From NCBI GenBank assembly GCA_965218715.1, contig CBDCLY010000015.1, positions 78,467 to 142,466 on the forward strand: a DNA stretch of 64,000 bases. Reading direction: 5' to 3'. Of the stretch, positions 17,147 through 25,589 are shown piece by piece. The stretch comes from CBDCLY01 sp965218715. Its GTDB lineage: Bacteria > Bacteroidota > Bacteroidia > Flavobacteriales_E > Vicingaceae. The notes under the pieces are model-generated. The model did not search any database. It was not told the origin of the DNA and saw only the letters and a program-made list of their open reading frames with translations. The position numbers and the translations under genes were made by a program. Every line of letters starts with the position of its first letter. Position 1 is the first letter of the stretch.

Positions 17147-17665
17147 TTCAGCCAATGAATTGATGCGAAAATCTGCAAAATGATGATCATTCTCATTAAT
17201 GAAAACGGTTTTCATATTTAGTCTTCTTCCCATTTCAATGTCACTAACAGAGTCACCCACCATTATTGATTGATCAAAATTAATCTCTGGAAAGAATGAT
17301 TGCGCTCTAAGAGCCATTCCAGTATTTGGTTTACGACAGGCGGCATTTTCGCTGGCGAGTTTCGGGCAAAAATAAACAGCATCTATTCTTCCCCCTGCAT
17401 TCTTGATTTCATTTAGCATGTATTGATGAACCTTTGCTAGATCATCCTCATTCATGAACCCTTTGCCTATACCTTGTTGGTTGGTAACTACAACTATTCT
17501 ACAAAATAATTTTGAGAATCGAACTATGGCTTCTTTGCTTCCAGGAATAAAGCTAAACTCTTCTACATTCTTGACATAATCTCCTACCAGGCGTTCATTA
17601 ATCACACCATCTCGGTCCAAAAATAAGGTCCAGTTGTTATCTACACTCCAATTGCTAAAAATCAT
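17138..17665 (-). CDS. GmhB-like HAD-IIIA phosphatase
   Basis: A 175-residue HAD phosphatase like D-glycero-D-manno-heptose 1,7-bisphosphate 7-phosphatase. Motifs: LDRDGVIN (D17, D19), VVVTNQQGIGKG (motif II), CRKPNTGM (motif III Lys) and VGDSVSDI (motif IV). GmhB normally binds a structural zinc with a CxH...CxC loop; here the loop reads FCPKLASENAACRKP with only two of those ligands, so zinc binding is probably lost or altered. It is divergently arranged with the epimerase gene and likely makes a sugar precursor used by that locus. Confidence 0.82.
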   Translation of the reverse strand: MIFSNWSVDNNWTLFLDRDGVINERLVGDYVKNVEEFSFIPGSKEAIVRFSKLFCRIVVVTNQQGIGKGFMNEDDLAKVHQYMLNEIKNAGGRIDAVYFCPKLASENAACRKPNTGMALRAQSFFPEINFDQSIMVGDSVSDIEMGRRLNMKTVFINENDHHFADFRINSLAELK

Positions 17666-17760
17666 GGAAACTAAATTAAGGCTAAATCCAATGAATCAAT
17701 TGATTAAGCCGCATTTTTTGGCGAAATTGCAAACCTTAAAATAATCTAATAAAAGCATCA

Positions 17761-18801
17761 ATGAGTAATACACATTTAGTATCCGGAGGTTGTGGTTTTG
17801 TAGGCCGAAACATGGTAAATCGCTTGTATAAAAATGGAAACGATAGAATCATTTTTGTGGATGACCTTTCTGTTGGCACAAATCCAGGCACTTGGCTAAA
17901 TGTTCCTCTTAAAAGGCAAGAAAAAAACGCCTACTTCTATGGCGAAGATGAAAGATTGGTCTTTATTCATGAGGATTTTAGAAACACCTTACATCACTTA
18001 AACAGCAATACCAATCACTTTCAGGAGACCTATGGAATGGAGTTTGAAAAATTTGCAGATGTATTTCACTTTGCAGCAATTGTAGGCGGAAGAGCCAAAA
18101 TTGATGGCGATCCAATGATGGTTGCTTTAGATCTTTCCATTGATGCTGAGTTTTTCTATTGGATCTGCAGACATAAACCAGCTAGAGTGCTATACCCTAG
18201 CTCAAGTGCAGCTTATCCTGTCGACTTACAAACCGATACTTATGCAATTGCATTGCAGGAAAGTGATATCGATTTTAAAAAAATGGGGCAACCAGACATG
18301 ACCTATGGATGGTCTAAATTAACTGGTGAATACTTGGCACACATTGCTGCAAAATACTATGATGTATCTGTGACCTGCATTCGTCCATTTTCTGGATATG
18401 GAGAAGATCAAGACCTTACCTACCCCGTTCCTGCCATTGCAGCTAGAGCTGCAAATAAAGAGAATCCTTTCGAGGTTTGGGGAAGTGGAAAACAAGGGAG
18501 AGACTTTGTTCACATCGACGATGTTTTGGATTGCACACTTTTGGCAATGGATCAAATCAAGGATGGTACGGCCATTAACATAGGTCAAGGAGAGCTAACC
18601 ACCTTTTTAGATTTAATTGACATTTTCACTGATTTTGCTGGTTACAAGCCAACCATCAAACCATTACTTGATAAACCAGTTGGAGTACATTCGAGGTATT
18701 GCAACATGGATTATGTTAAGAATACTTTAGGTTGGGAGCCAAAGATCAGCATCAGAGATGGCATGAGAAGAGTTTATGAAAAGGCATTAAGCAATCGCTA
18801 A
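17761..18801 (+). CDS. NAD-dependent sugar epimerase/dehydratase (extended SDR)
   Basis: A 346-residue extended short-chain dehydrogenase. The nucleotide-binding motif is GGCGFVG (9-15), the catalytic residues are Ser in YPSSSAAYP (145-153) and Y182-x3-K186 (MTYGWSKLTGE). Family members epimerise or dehydrate nucleotide sugars such as GDP-mannose or UDP-glucose; I cannot assign the exact substrate. The long insert at 42-100 is noteworthy. It is four bases upstream of a GT4 gene, defining a second sugar locus. Confidence 0.83.
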   Translation: MSNTHLVSGGCGFVGRNMVNRLYKNGNDRIIFVDDLSVGTNPGTWLNVPLKRQEKNAYFYGEDERLVFIHEDFRNTLHHLNSNTNHFQETYGMEFEKFADVFHFAAIVGGRAKIDGDPMMVALDLSIDAEFFYWICRHKPARVLYPSSSAAYPVDLQTDTYAIALQESDIDFKKMGQPDMTYGWSKLTGEYLAHIAAKYYDVSVTCIRPFSGYGEDQDLTYPVPAIAARAANKENPFEVWGSGKQGRDFVHIDDVLDCTLLAMDQIKDGTAINIGQGELTTFLDLIDIFTDFAGYKPTIKPLLDKPVGVHSRYCNMDYVKNTLGWEPKISIRDGMRRVYEKALSNR

Positions 18802-18805
18802 TAAA

Positions 18806-20083
18806 ATGGCCAAAAGAAAAATTGTTTGTTTCGGACCGGGACCAAAATTTAAAGGAGGAATTGCCAATTACAACACCTCTCTTGCAAAAGTAATGGATCA
18901 AATGCCCGACACTGAGGTTCACATTGTATCTTGGACACAACAATATCCAGCCATTATCCCAAGGGAATTTATCGATAAAAGCAGCAAAACAGATTTCCTA
19001 GAAGGAACAAATATTCAGGTTAAATACATTACCAATTACAATCATCCTGGTACTTGGAAGGCTACTTTGAATTACATCAAGTCGCTAAATCCCGATAAAG
19101 TAATTTTTCAATGGTCAATTGCGGTTCAGGGATTGCCTCTGGGTTGGATTGCTAAACGATTGCAAAAAGAGACTTCGATCGAAGTATTGTTTGATTTGCA
19201 CTTTGTAATTCAGAAAGAGAACAGCAAATTGGATCAGGTGTTTACAAAATACGGTATCTCATCAGCCGATAATTACATTGTTCATGCTTATAAAACTGGC
19301 AGAAGAACTTAAACAGACTTTTCCCAACAAAAACTTTAGCATAGACGAAGAAGGGATTAGAACCCCAAAGAGTGGCAGGCACATTATTAAGCTCTTCCAC
19401 CCGATTTATGATTTGTTTCAGCCGGATCCAGACTTTGATGTGGATAAGTTCAAACGAGATAATGGTTTAAAAGAGCACGTATTTTTATTCTTCGGGTTCA
19501 TAAGAAAATACAAGGGATTGCACGATGTAATCAAAGCATTTGCTAAGCTAAGTAAAGAAAGAGATGATGTTTCATTATTAATTTGTGGCGAGTCATTCTG
19601 GGCCACTTTAGACCAAAGTAAGTGGAGTACCAAAGCAAAAAACCTTGTTTTTGGTATGGCTAAAAAATTGTTTTTTGAAAAAAGCAGATGATGAAAAAGA
19701 TTACCGACCACTTGAATTAGTTGAAGAACTTGGCATACAAGACAATTGTATGATTGTAAACAAGTTTGTGCCTAATGAGGAAGTAAACATCTATTTTCCA
19801 GGCCAGTGAAGCCGTCTTGCTATTTTACGAATATGCAACTCCTTCAGGTATAGAGTCATTGAGCTACAATTTTAAACTACCTATTTTGGCAACTAAAGTT
19901 GGACATTTCCCAGAAACCATAGATGATGGTTTTAACGGTTATCTTGCAGAAGCAGGAAATACCGATTCCATGGCTGAACAAATGAAGCGCTTTCTTAAGC
20001 AGCCTCTACCAGGAGAAAATGTTCATGCCAAAACCAAAGAATTGAGTTGGGAGAATTATGCTAAGGCCATCTTAGCGAGCTAA
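18806..20083 (+). CDS. Glycosyltransferase family 4 (three +1 frame interruptions)
   Basis: Three frames together encode one 424-residue GT4 protein once three single bases are removed: one A in the run at 19292-19295 (restoring HAYKLAEELKQ), one T in the run at 19671-19676 (restoring KKLFLKKADDEKDYR), and one C at 19798-19799 (restoring VNIYFQASEAVLL). The N-terminal CFGPGPKFKGGIANYN and the C-terminal YATPSGIESLSYNFKLP donor-binding region are normal. The corrected length is an exact multiple of three and the protein has no other defect. As submitted, the gene would yield a 168-residue truncated product. Likely sequence errors, see findings. Confidence 0.82.
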
Positions 20084-21032
20084 ATTTCTTTAGCAATCTT
20101 ATAATTGTTTCGGTTTGGAGAGTTTCTTGAAACCAATTCGGCTAAAAAGCCAGTTAAAAACAATTGAACACCAATAACCATGGCAATTAGGCCTACATAG
20201 AAATGCGGAGTTTCTGTTACCAACCTTGCAGGGAACATTCTGATAGACGTAATAGAGTTTCTCCATCCCAATGTATCCGGCCATTAAAAAGCCAAAGGCA
20301 AACATGAGGGTTCCAAATAAACCAAAGAAATGCATTGGTCTTTTGCCAAATTTTCCAACAAAATTAATTGAGAGTAGATCAAGAAAGCCATTGATAAAGC
20401 GTTCAAGGCCAAATTTAGTGATGCCGGTATTTTCGTTCTTGATGCTGAACAACCTGCTCCCCTATTTTTGTAAAACCAGACCATTTAGCAATTGCTGGAA
20501 TATAACGATGCATTTCGCCATACACCTCAATGTTCTTAATTACTTCGTAACGATATGCTTTTAAACCACAGTTGAAATCATGCAAATGAATCCCAGTCAT
20601 TTTCCTTGTGGCCCAATTGAAGAGTTTGGTAGGAATTGTTTTACTTAAAGGATCATATCGTTTCTTTTTCCAACCAGAAACTAAATCAAATCCACCATTA
20701 ATAATTTTCTCTCTTAAGGCAGGAATTTCTTCCGGACTGTCTTGAAGATCAGCATCCATGGTAATAATGATTTCCCCTTCAGCTGCGTTAAATCCAGTAT
20801 TGAGTCCTGCAGATTTCCCATAATTCCTTCTAAATTTAATTCCTTTGATGTGTTCATCTTTGGACTTCAAATCTTCTATTACTTCCCAGGAATTATCAGA
20901 ACTTCCGTCATCAACGAAAACAATCTCATAGGAGAAATTATTTTCTTTCATCACACGAACTATCCATTCATGTAATTCTGGAAGTGATTCAGATTCGTTA
21001 AAAAGGGGAATTACTATTGAGAGATCCTTCAC
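20080..21032 (-). CDS. Glycosyltransferase family 2, DPM/GtrB type (two +1 interruptions)
   Basis: A 316-residue protein after two corrections. The GT2 domain has LSIVIPLFNESESLPEL (4-20), FVDDGSSDNSW (39-49), RRNYGKSAGLNTGF and the DXD-like MDADLQDSPEE; the C-terminus carries two membrane helices, as in polyprenol-phosphate sugar transferases (dolichol-phosphate mannose synthase, GtrB, ArnC). Frame changes: an extra G at 20426-20427 (plus strand; restores RKYGITKFGLERF) and an extra G at 20231-20233 (restores NVPARLVTETPHF). It would make a lipid-linked sugar donor. Convergent with the GT4 gene, overlapping by four bases. Confidence 0.82.
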
Positions 21033-21041
21033 AATACAGTA

Positions 21042-21572
21042 TTAAGCCTCATCAAAAGATTCAGATTCTTTCTTTAAGAAAGCAGCAGCAATAAGTGAAA
21101 CGATAAAGCCAGTTAAGGTGGTCATGAACACTCCCATAACGGCCATCATGCCAGCAGAAGTGAATTTTCTAACGTAAGTCATCGACATTTCAATTTGCTC
21201 ATCTGGTAATCCTTGTTCAATACATCGCCATTTTCTTGGGTTTCCAAAGTGTATTGGATAAAACCATCATCCACATAACCCAAGTAAACATAATTTACTA
21301 CGGCAGAAATTACTCCAACTATCAGAGCAAATCAATGTTCCGTAACCCAATGCACTGCCATAGGAGATAAAACCGCCATTCTCCTGATCTCTGAACTTTT
21401 TAATTCCCATAACGATACCAGCAATCAATGCGATTGTAGAAATAATACTGATCCACTGATTCTCATACAATTCAAGGATGTAGATGAGTAAAGAAATTAC
21501 TACAAGCACTAAACCGAGCATAGCTCCATAGTTCATTGCACTTTTAATTTTTGATGGGGATTGCTGTTCCAT
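21042..21572 (-). CDS. DUF4199 membrane protein (three +1 interruptions)
   Basis: A 175-residue protein after correction, with four membrane helices and the DUF4199 pattern (MNYGAMLGLVL, FRDQENGGFISYGSALGYG, and a C-terminal GMMAVMGVFMTTL...LIAAAFLKK). The sequence breaks at about residue 80. Removing one A at 21329-21331 (plus strand) gives GTLIALIVGVISAVVNYVYLG; removing one C at 21228-21229 and one A at 21219-21220 gives ETQENAMYEQGLPDEQ. The last two could alternatively be one missing base, but the double insertion gives the more family-like text. DUF4199 genes commonly accompany GT2 genes in Bacteroidota; the function is unknown. Ten bases separate it from the GT2 gene. Confidence 0.75.
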
Positions 21573-21594
21573 TTTTCTTTTGTTTGTTCGATAA

Positions 21595-21602
21595 CAAATA
21601 TA
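21595..21602 (-). promoter_or_regulatory. -7 box upstream of DUF4199-GT2
   Basis: The minus strand reads TATATTTG, matching TAnnTTTG, 22 bases before the DUF4199 start codon. No convincing -33 element was seen. Confidence 0.38.
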
Positions 21603-21647
21603 TCCATTCTAGAGGGCAAGCTAAAGCATATAAAAAAAATAAAATCC

Positions 21648-21678
21648 TTGTTCAAGGTATAAGCTTTGTTTACTTTTG
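21648..21678 (+). promoter_or_regulatory. Promoter of the SRP RNA gene
   Basis: TTG at 21648-21650, a 20-base spacer and TACTTTTG at 21671-21678 fit the Bacteroidota -33/-7 consensus. The RNA 5' end deduced from helix pairing begins four bases after the box, which anchors the spacing for other promoters in this window. Confidence 0.68.
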
Positions 21679-21681
21679 CTG

Positions 21682-21779
21682 TGGGTAAGTCTTGTACGAC
21701 CAGCTCCTGCTGAATCCCCCAGGACCGGAAGGTAGCAAGGGTAGGCGGTTGTAGCGGTGCGATATAAGTAGCTTACCCA
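21682..21779 (+). ncRNA. ffs: Signal recognition particle RNA, small (4.5S) type
   Basis: A hairpin RNA of about 98 bases. The terminal helix pairs TGGGTAAG (21682-21689) with CTTACCCA (21772-21779). The apical domain has the conserved SRP core: CCAGGACCGGAAGGTAGCAA (21719-21738), with the GGAA tetraloop and the asymmetric loop that binds the Ffh M domain. No Alu domain is present, so it is the short bacterial form. A T-rich tract immediately follows (from 21781) and probably ends transcription. Confidence 0.93.
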
Positions 21780-21803
21780 TTTTTTATTATATCAATTTGG
21801 CCA

Positions 21804-21833
21804 TTGTAGGCCAAAAACATTGAATTACATTTG
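21804..21833 (+). promoter_or_regulatory. Promoter of the transaldolase-type gene
   Basis: TTG at 21804-21806, a 19-base spacer and TACATTTG at 21826-21833 match the Bacteroidota consensus; the start codon lies 20 bases downstream. Confidence 0.6.
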
Positions 21834-21853
21834 TAAAAAATTAAACGAAAGGC

Positions 21854-22507
21854 ATGAAATTTTTCATAGACACAGCAAACCTAGACCAAATTAAAGAAGC
21901 TCAAGACCTTGGAATTCTTGATGGTGTTACTACTAACCCTTCATTGATGGCAAAAGAAGGCATCAAAGGAGAATCAAATGTAATTCAACATTATATCGAT
22001 ATCTGTAACATTGTTGATGGCGACGTTAGTGCTGAAGTAATTTCTACTGATTATGAAGGAATTATTAAAGAAGGAGAAGCCTTGGCAGCATTGCATGAAC
22101 AAATTGTAGTGAAAGTGCCTATGATTAAAGATGGCATTAAAGCCATTCGATATTTCAGTAGCAAAGGAATAAGAACCAACTGTACGCTAATCTTTAGTGC
22201 TGGCCAGGCTCTTTTGGCTGCGAAAGCTGGCGCTAGTTACATTTCGCCATTTCTTGGTAGATTAGATGACATCTCTACTGATGGTCTTGCTTTAATTGAT
22301 GAAATCAGAACCATTTTCGATAATTACCTTTTTGAAACAGAAATATTAGCTGCTTCTATCAGGCATCCAATGCACATCATCGATTGTGCAAAAATTGGAG
22401 CAGATGTGATGACTGGGCCATTGAGTGCAATTACTGCATTGATCAAGCATCCATTAACTGATATTGGATTAGAGAAGTTTCTAGCCGATCACGCTAAAAA
22501 TCAGTAG
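21854..22507 (+). CDS. Transaldolase / fructose-6-phosphate aldolase family (TalC type)
   Basis: A 217-residue small TIM-barrel aldolase. MKFFIDTAN at the start, DGVTTNPSLMAKEG (23-36), Schiff-base Lys87 in VVKVPM, TNCTLIFSAGQALLAAKAGA and SPFLGRLDD are all diagnostic. Proteins of this size are either transaldolases of the pentose phosphate pathway or fructose-6-phosphate aldolases; the two are hard to separate by sequence, and in Bacteroidota the transaldolase role is common. It has its own promoter and lies two bases upstream of the YrdC-family gene. Confidence 0.9.
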   Translation: MKFFIDTANLDQIKEAQDLGILDGVTTNPSLMAKEGIKGESNVIQHYIDICNIVDGDVSAEVISTDYEGIIKEGEALAALHEQIVVKVPMIKDGIKAIRYFSSKGIRTNCTLIFSAGQALLAAKAGASYISPFLGRLDDISTDGLALIDEIRTIFDNYLFETEILAASIRHPMHIIDCAKIGADVMTGPLSAITALIKHPLTDIGLEKFLADHAKNQ

Positions 22508-22509
22508 AC

Positions 22510-23121
22510 ATGTTGATAAAGGTTTATGAAAATAATCCTGACCCAAAAACATTGAAGGAATTATCAGACTGCCTTGATAAAGGTGGTCTGATAATTTATC
22601 CTACAGATACCGTTTATGCACTAGGATGTTCCATTAAAAGTAAATCTGCAATTGAAAAGGTGGCCAAAATAAAGGGCATCAAAATGGAAAAGGCAGATTT
22701 CTCCTTTGTGTTTCATGACTTAAGTCAGATCTCTAATTATACCAAACAATTTGAAACGGCAAGTTTCAAATTATTAAAACGGAATTTACCTGGACCTTTT
22801 ACTTTTATTCTAGAGGCAAATCCTAGTGTTGCCAAGCTTTTTAAAAATAAAAAGAAAACCTTAGGAATTAGAATCCCTGACAATCCGATTTGCAATGAAT
22901 TGGTTAAAATGCATGATTCTCCTTTAATTTCCACTTCCATTCATGATGATGATGAAGTGATAGAATACACCACAGACCCAGAATTAATTCATGAGAAATA
23001 TGAACATTTGGTGGATTATGTAATTGATGGTGGATATGGTAAAAATGAAGCCTCTACCGTTGTTGATCTCAGTCAAGGAGAACAGGAAATCCTTAGACAA
23101 GGAATTGGTGAATTAGTTTAG
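22510..23121 (+). CDS. YrdC/YciO/Sua5 family protein
   Basis: A 203-residue YrdC-fold protein. The family element YPTDTVYALGCS (residues 32-43) and the KIKGIKMEKADFSF stretch are present, followed by SNYTKQF, LPGPFTFILEA and LGIRIPDNP. YrdC/Sua5 enzymes make threonylcarbamoyl-AMP for the t6A tRNA modification. The sequence after KIKG is closer to the YciO branch, whose catalytic role is less certain, than to canonical TsaC (which has KxRP). It probably shares a message with the upstream aldolase. Confidence 0.82.
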   Translation: MLIKVYENNPDPKTLKELSDCLDKGGLIIYPTDTVYALGCSIKSKSAIEKVAKIKGIKMEKADFSFVFHDLSQISNYTKQFETASFKLLKRNLPGPFTFILEANPSVAKLFKNKKKTLGIRIPDNPICNELVKMHDSPLISTSIHDDDEVIEYTTDPELIHEKYEHLVDYVIDGGYGKNEASTVVDLSQGEQEILRQGIGELV

Positions 23122-23144
23122 CTTAATAAAAGCAAGACTAAATT

Positions 23145-23744
23145 CTAAGCACTTTTTATTTCATTCAGAAAAATTTCATGCAATTCCATTACCTGCGGAA
23201 GTAGCTCCGATTTATTCTCATTCATGATAATAAAGTCAGATAATTTATTTCTCTCCTCATCAGTGTATTGATATCGCATTCTCTTAAAAACTTCCTCTTT
23301 TATCATCTTATCCCTTTTCATTACCCGTTCCAATCGGATTTCTTTTGGAGCAAACACATTGATGATTTTATCCAAGTCGTGGTATCTGCCAGTTTCAAAC
23401 AAGATAGCTGCTTCCTTTAGAACATAAGCCGCTCCTTCATTTTCTTCTACCCATGAAAGAAATTTATCATTTACTTTTGGATGAACCAATTGAGAAATTT
23501 GTTCCATCGCATTGGGATCACTATACACCAATGTTGCCATCCTAGGTCTGTCCATTAAGCCTTCTGCAGTATACATGTCCCTACCAAACAACTTTTTTAC
23601 ATCGTTAATCATGGCTTCATCATTGTTTAAAATGAACCGGGCTTCATCGTCGGAGCAAAACACGGGAACTCCCAAGTTTTTAAACAAATTACAAACTGTA
23701 GTTTTTCCACTTCCAATCCCTCCTGTTATTCCAATTTTAAGCAT
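23145..23744 (-). CDS. coaE: Dephospho-CoA kinase
   Basis: A 199-residue P-loop kinase that phosphorylates the 3'-hydroxyl of dephospho-CoA, the last step of CoA synthesis. Walker A is GGIGSGKTT (8-16); FCSDDEAR and the VLKEAAILFETG stretch are typical CoaE features, as is RxxxRxxxQ-like RMRYQYTDEE. It is the last gene of the leucine dehydrogenase-nusB-DUF1573-yajC-ybbR operon and overlaps ybbR by eight bases. Confidence 0.93.
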   Translation of the reverse strand: MLKIGITGGIGSGKTTVCNLFKNLGVPVFCSDDEARFILNNDEAMINDVKKLFGRDMYTAEGLMDRPRMATLVYSDPNAMEQISQLVHPKVNDKFLSWVEENEGAAYVLKEAAILFETGRYHDLDKIINVFAPKEIRLERVMKRDKMIKEEVFKRMRYQYTDEERNKLSDFIIMNENKSELLPQVMELHEIFLNEIKSA

Positions 23745-24729
23745 CTGATTTTCGTATTATGTATTCTACTTGTTTTGGTTTAATTCTGCTTATTTCATAA
23801 AACTCTGGTAAACCTTCTATTTTAATTTCCAATTGAGCTGGTGATATCTTGTCCTCAAAAACCACGTAGGCCCTAATGTTTGTTTCATTCACCATTTCAT
23901 ATTTACTTATGGGCACTAACAGAACCAATTCAACCTCATCTGGAAAGGTTTTAATTTTCAAAACACCTTCATTCTTTACATGAATGGGCAACGTTATTAA
24001 TTTCTCTGTGTATTGTTCAACAGGAATTTTTATGGTCACCTTCTCTTGAATTAGCTCTAATCCAATTTGTTTGGAGGGTTTTATTAAGTCGATAGTTTGA
24101 ATAAGAGTGTCCTGTAATTCACTAAAATAGACGGTTTCATTAGTTAGTGTAAGGATACTATCCAAAACTCCCTCTGGCCCAGAGATTTCAACCATATTAG
24201 GAATGATTTCTATTGGGCCTCTTTGTCGGTACCCTGAAGAATAACTGAGTTCGAGCTTTGGAATCACCTTAACTTTTTTACTCTTCCTTACTTGTGTTTT
24301 AAAAAAGATGGTGTCTGGGTAAACCCCTAAAACCTTGAGATCTTTGTCCAATTCTTTCTTAACCAATTCTAAATAAGAGCGACCAAGAACATAAAATTCA
24401 TCTTTATTTTTTGATGGTCGCGCTCCTCCATAATTGATTTGAATTGAAGTATTATTCAAGCCTACTTGTTCGCCCAATAATTCGTATCCACCACCATACA
24501 CTTCAACTTCAATCTCTTCTATTGGTTGATCAACCAATAAAAAGTCCTTTGAAAATGAGGCATATTCAAGCGGTAAACTTAATCGAGTAGTGTAATTTTT
24601 TGATAGACTAGATAAAAACCAAAATGCCGTTGACAAGGCCAAACAAAATAAGAAGATGGTTAGCTTCTGATTGAGTTTGAAATTCCCATTTTGGGCATCA
24701 AATATGAACGATCTTAAACCCTTACTCAC
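23737..24729 (-). CDS. YbbR-like (CdaR family) membrane-anchored protein
   Basis: A 330-residue protein with a cytoplasmic N-terminus, one membrane helix (about 23-43) and an extracytoplasmic region of YbbR-like repeats. YbbR/CdaR proteins regulate the diadenylate cyclase CdaA in Firmicutes; no cyclase gene is adjacent here, so that role is not supported by context. The start codon is GTG. The gene overlaps coaE by eight bases and follows yajC by 27 bases. Confidence 0.78.
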   Translation of the reverse strand: MSKGLRSFIFDAQNGNFKLNQKLTIFLFCLALSTAFWFLSSLSKNYTTRLSLPLEYASFSKDFLLVDQPIEEIEVEVYGGGYELLGEQVGLNNTSIQINYGGARPSKNKDEFYVLGRSYLELVKKELDKDLKVLGVYPDTIFFKTQVRKSKKVKVIPKLELSYSSGYRQRGPIEIIPNMVEISGPEGVLDSILTLTNETVYFSELQDTLIQTIDLIKPSKQIGLELIQEKVTIKIPVEQYTEKLITLPIHVKNEGVLKIKTFPDEVELVLLVPISKYEMVNETNIRAYVVFEDKISPAQLEIKIEGLPEFYEISRIKPKQVEYIIRKSDA

Positions 24730-24756
24730 GAATTCAATTTTACGTGAAGGTAAGAA

Positions 24757-25092
24757 TTATTTGTTGGTCTGACTTGGGGTGTTTGATGTAGCAAAGTCAG
24801 CAGAAACGGCATTTTTATCCACTTTCACAACAACATTTGCAGCTATCTCTAAATGAACTAAATCTTCCTTTACTTCCACTATTTTACCATGAACTCCTCC
24901 AATGGTAACTACTTTATCTCCCTTGGCTAAACTTTCACGGAAAGTCTTTTGTTCTTTTTGTTTTTTAAGTTGAGGACGGATCATGAAGAAGTAAAAAACC
25001 ACAACAATTAGAATTAATGGTAAAAAGTCCATTATTCCTCCTCCACCACCAGATGGGGCCATTAAAAATATGCTCGCTATATTATTGTACAT
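24757..25092 (-). CDS. yajC: Preprotein translocase accessory subunit YajC
   Basis: A 111-residue protein with a glycine-rich N-terminus (APSGGGGGIMDF), one membrane helix (about 24-41, FLPLILIVVVFYFFMIRP) and a cytoplasmic domain with the YajC signature RPQLKKQKEQ...LAKGDKVVTIGGVHGKI. YajC associates with SecDF. Its start overlaps the DUF1573 gene by 11 bases. Confidence 0.93.
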   Translation of the reverse strand: MYNNIASIFLMAPSGGGGGIMDFLPLILIVVVFYFFMIRPQLKKQKEQKTFRESLAKGDKVVTIGGVHGKIVEVKEDLVHLEIAANVVVKVDKNAVSADFATSNTPSQTNK

Positions 25093-25579
25093 CTGCTTCT
25101 TGATTTTCGTTTTGTTCTGGACTTAAAATATCTCCTTTGATGGCAATTACTTTTGTATTGGGCACTGTATTCGCAACTAAAGTAACTGTTTTGTGCTGAC
25201 GGCCTTGTTTTCCATTGCTATCAAAAACCACTTCAATTTCAGCTTCTGCCCCTGGAGCAATAGGATTTCTTGGCCATGTTGGAACCGTACATCCACAACT
25301 TCCTTTTGCATCAGAAATGATTAAATCTGTTTTTCCGATGTTTTTAAATCGAAACATCTTTTTTACTTTTTCACCTTGAGCAATTTCTCCAAAATCAATT
25401 ACTTCTTCCTCGAATTCGAATACTGGTAAATCTTCACTTGCAATTTCTGGTTCATCTGCCGTACTTGGATTGTTAATCATCTCCGTACTAATTTTTCCAT
25501 CCACTTCAGTTCTATTTGAGTCACAAGCAAAAACGCTTAATGCAATTATACATCCTAGGGCTATGTTTCTTTTTTTCAT
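25082..25579 (-). CDS. DUF1573 lipoprotein
   Basis: A 165-residue protein beginning MKKRNIALGC with a lipobox-like LSVFAC at about 15-20, so it is likely lipidated and exported. The DUF1573 domain spans about 52-150: FEEEVIDFGEIAQGEKV, FKNIGKTDLIISDAKGSCGCTVP and PGAEAEIEVVFDS. This immunoglobulin-like domain is abundant in Bacteroidota with no defined biochemical role. I chose the ATG at 25579 over a TTG nine bases upstream. Ten bases separate it from nusB. Confidence 0.85.
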   Translation of the reverse strand: MKKRNIALGCIIALSVFACDSNRTEVDGKISTEMINNPSTADEPEIASEDLPVFEFEEEVIDFGEIAQGEKVKKMFRFKNIGKTDLIISDAKGSCGCTVPTWPRNPIAPGAEAEIEVVFDSNGKQGRQHKTVTLVANTVPNTKVIAIKGDILSPEQNENQEADVQ

Positions 25580-25589
25580 GTTAATCAAT

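Noticed and set aside
19292..19801. Programmed ribosomal frameshifting in the GT4 gene
   Set aside because: Three separate +1 events in one gene, none at a recognised slippery site with a stimulatory structure, and the same pattern in neighbouring unrelated genes.
20271..20564. A plus-strand 97-residue open frame inside the GT2 gene
   Set aside because: It is a shadow of the frame-shifted minus-strand GT2 gene, which has clear family motifs on both sides of each break.
23512..23748. A plus-strand frame within coaE
   Set aside because: Shadow of coaE, whose Walker A and family motifs are unambiguous.
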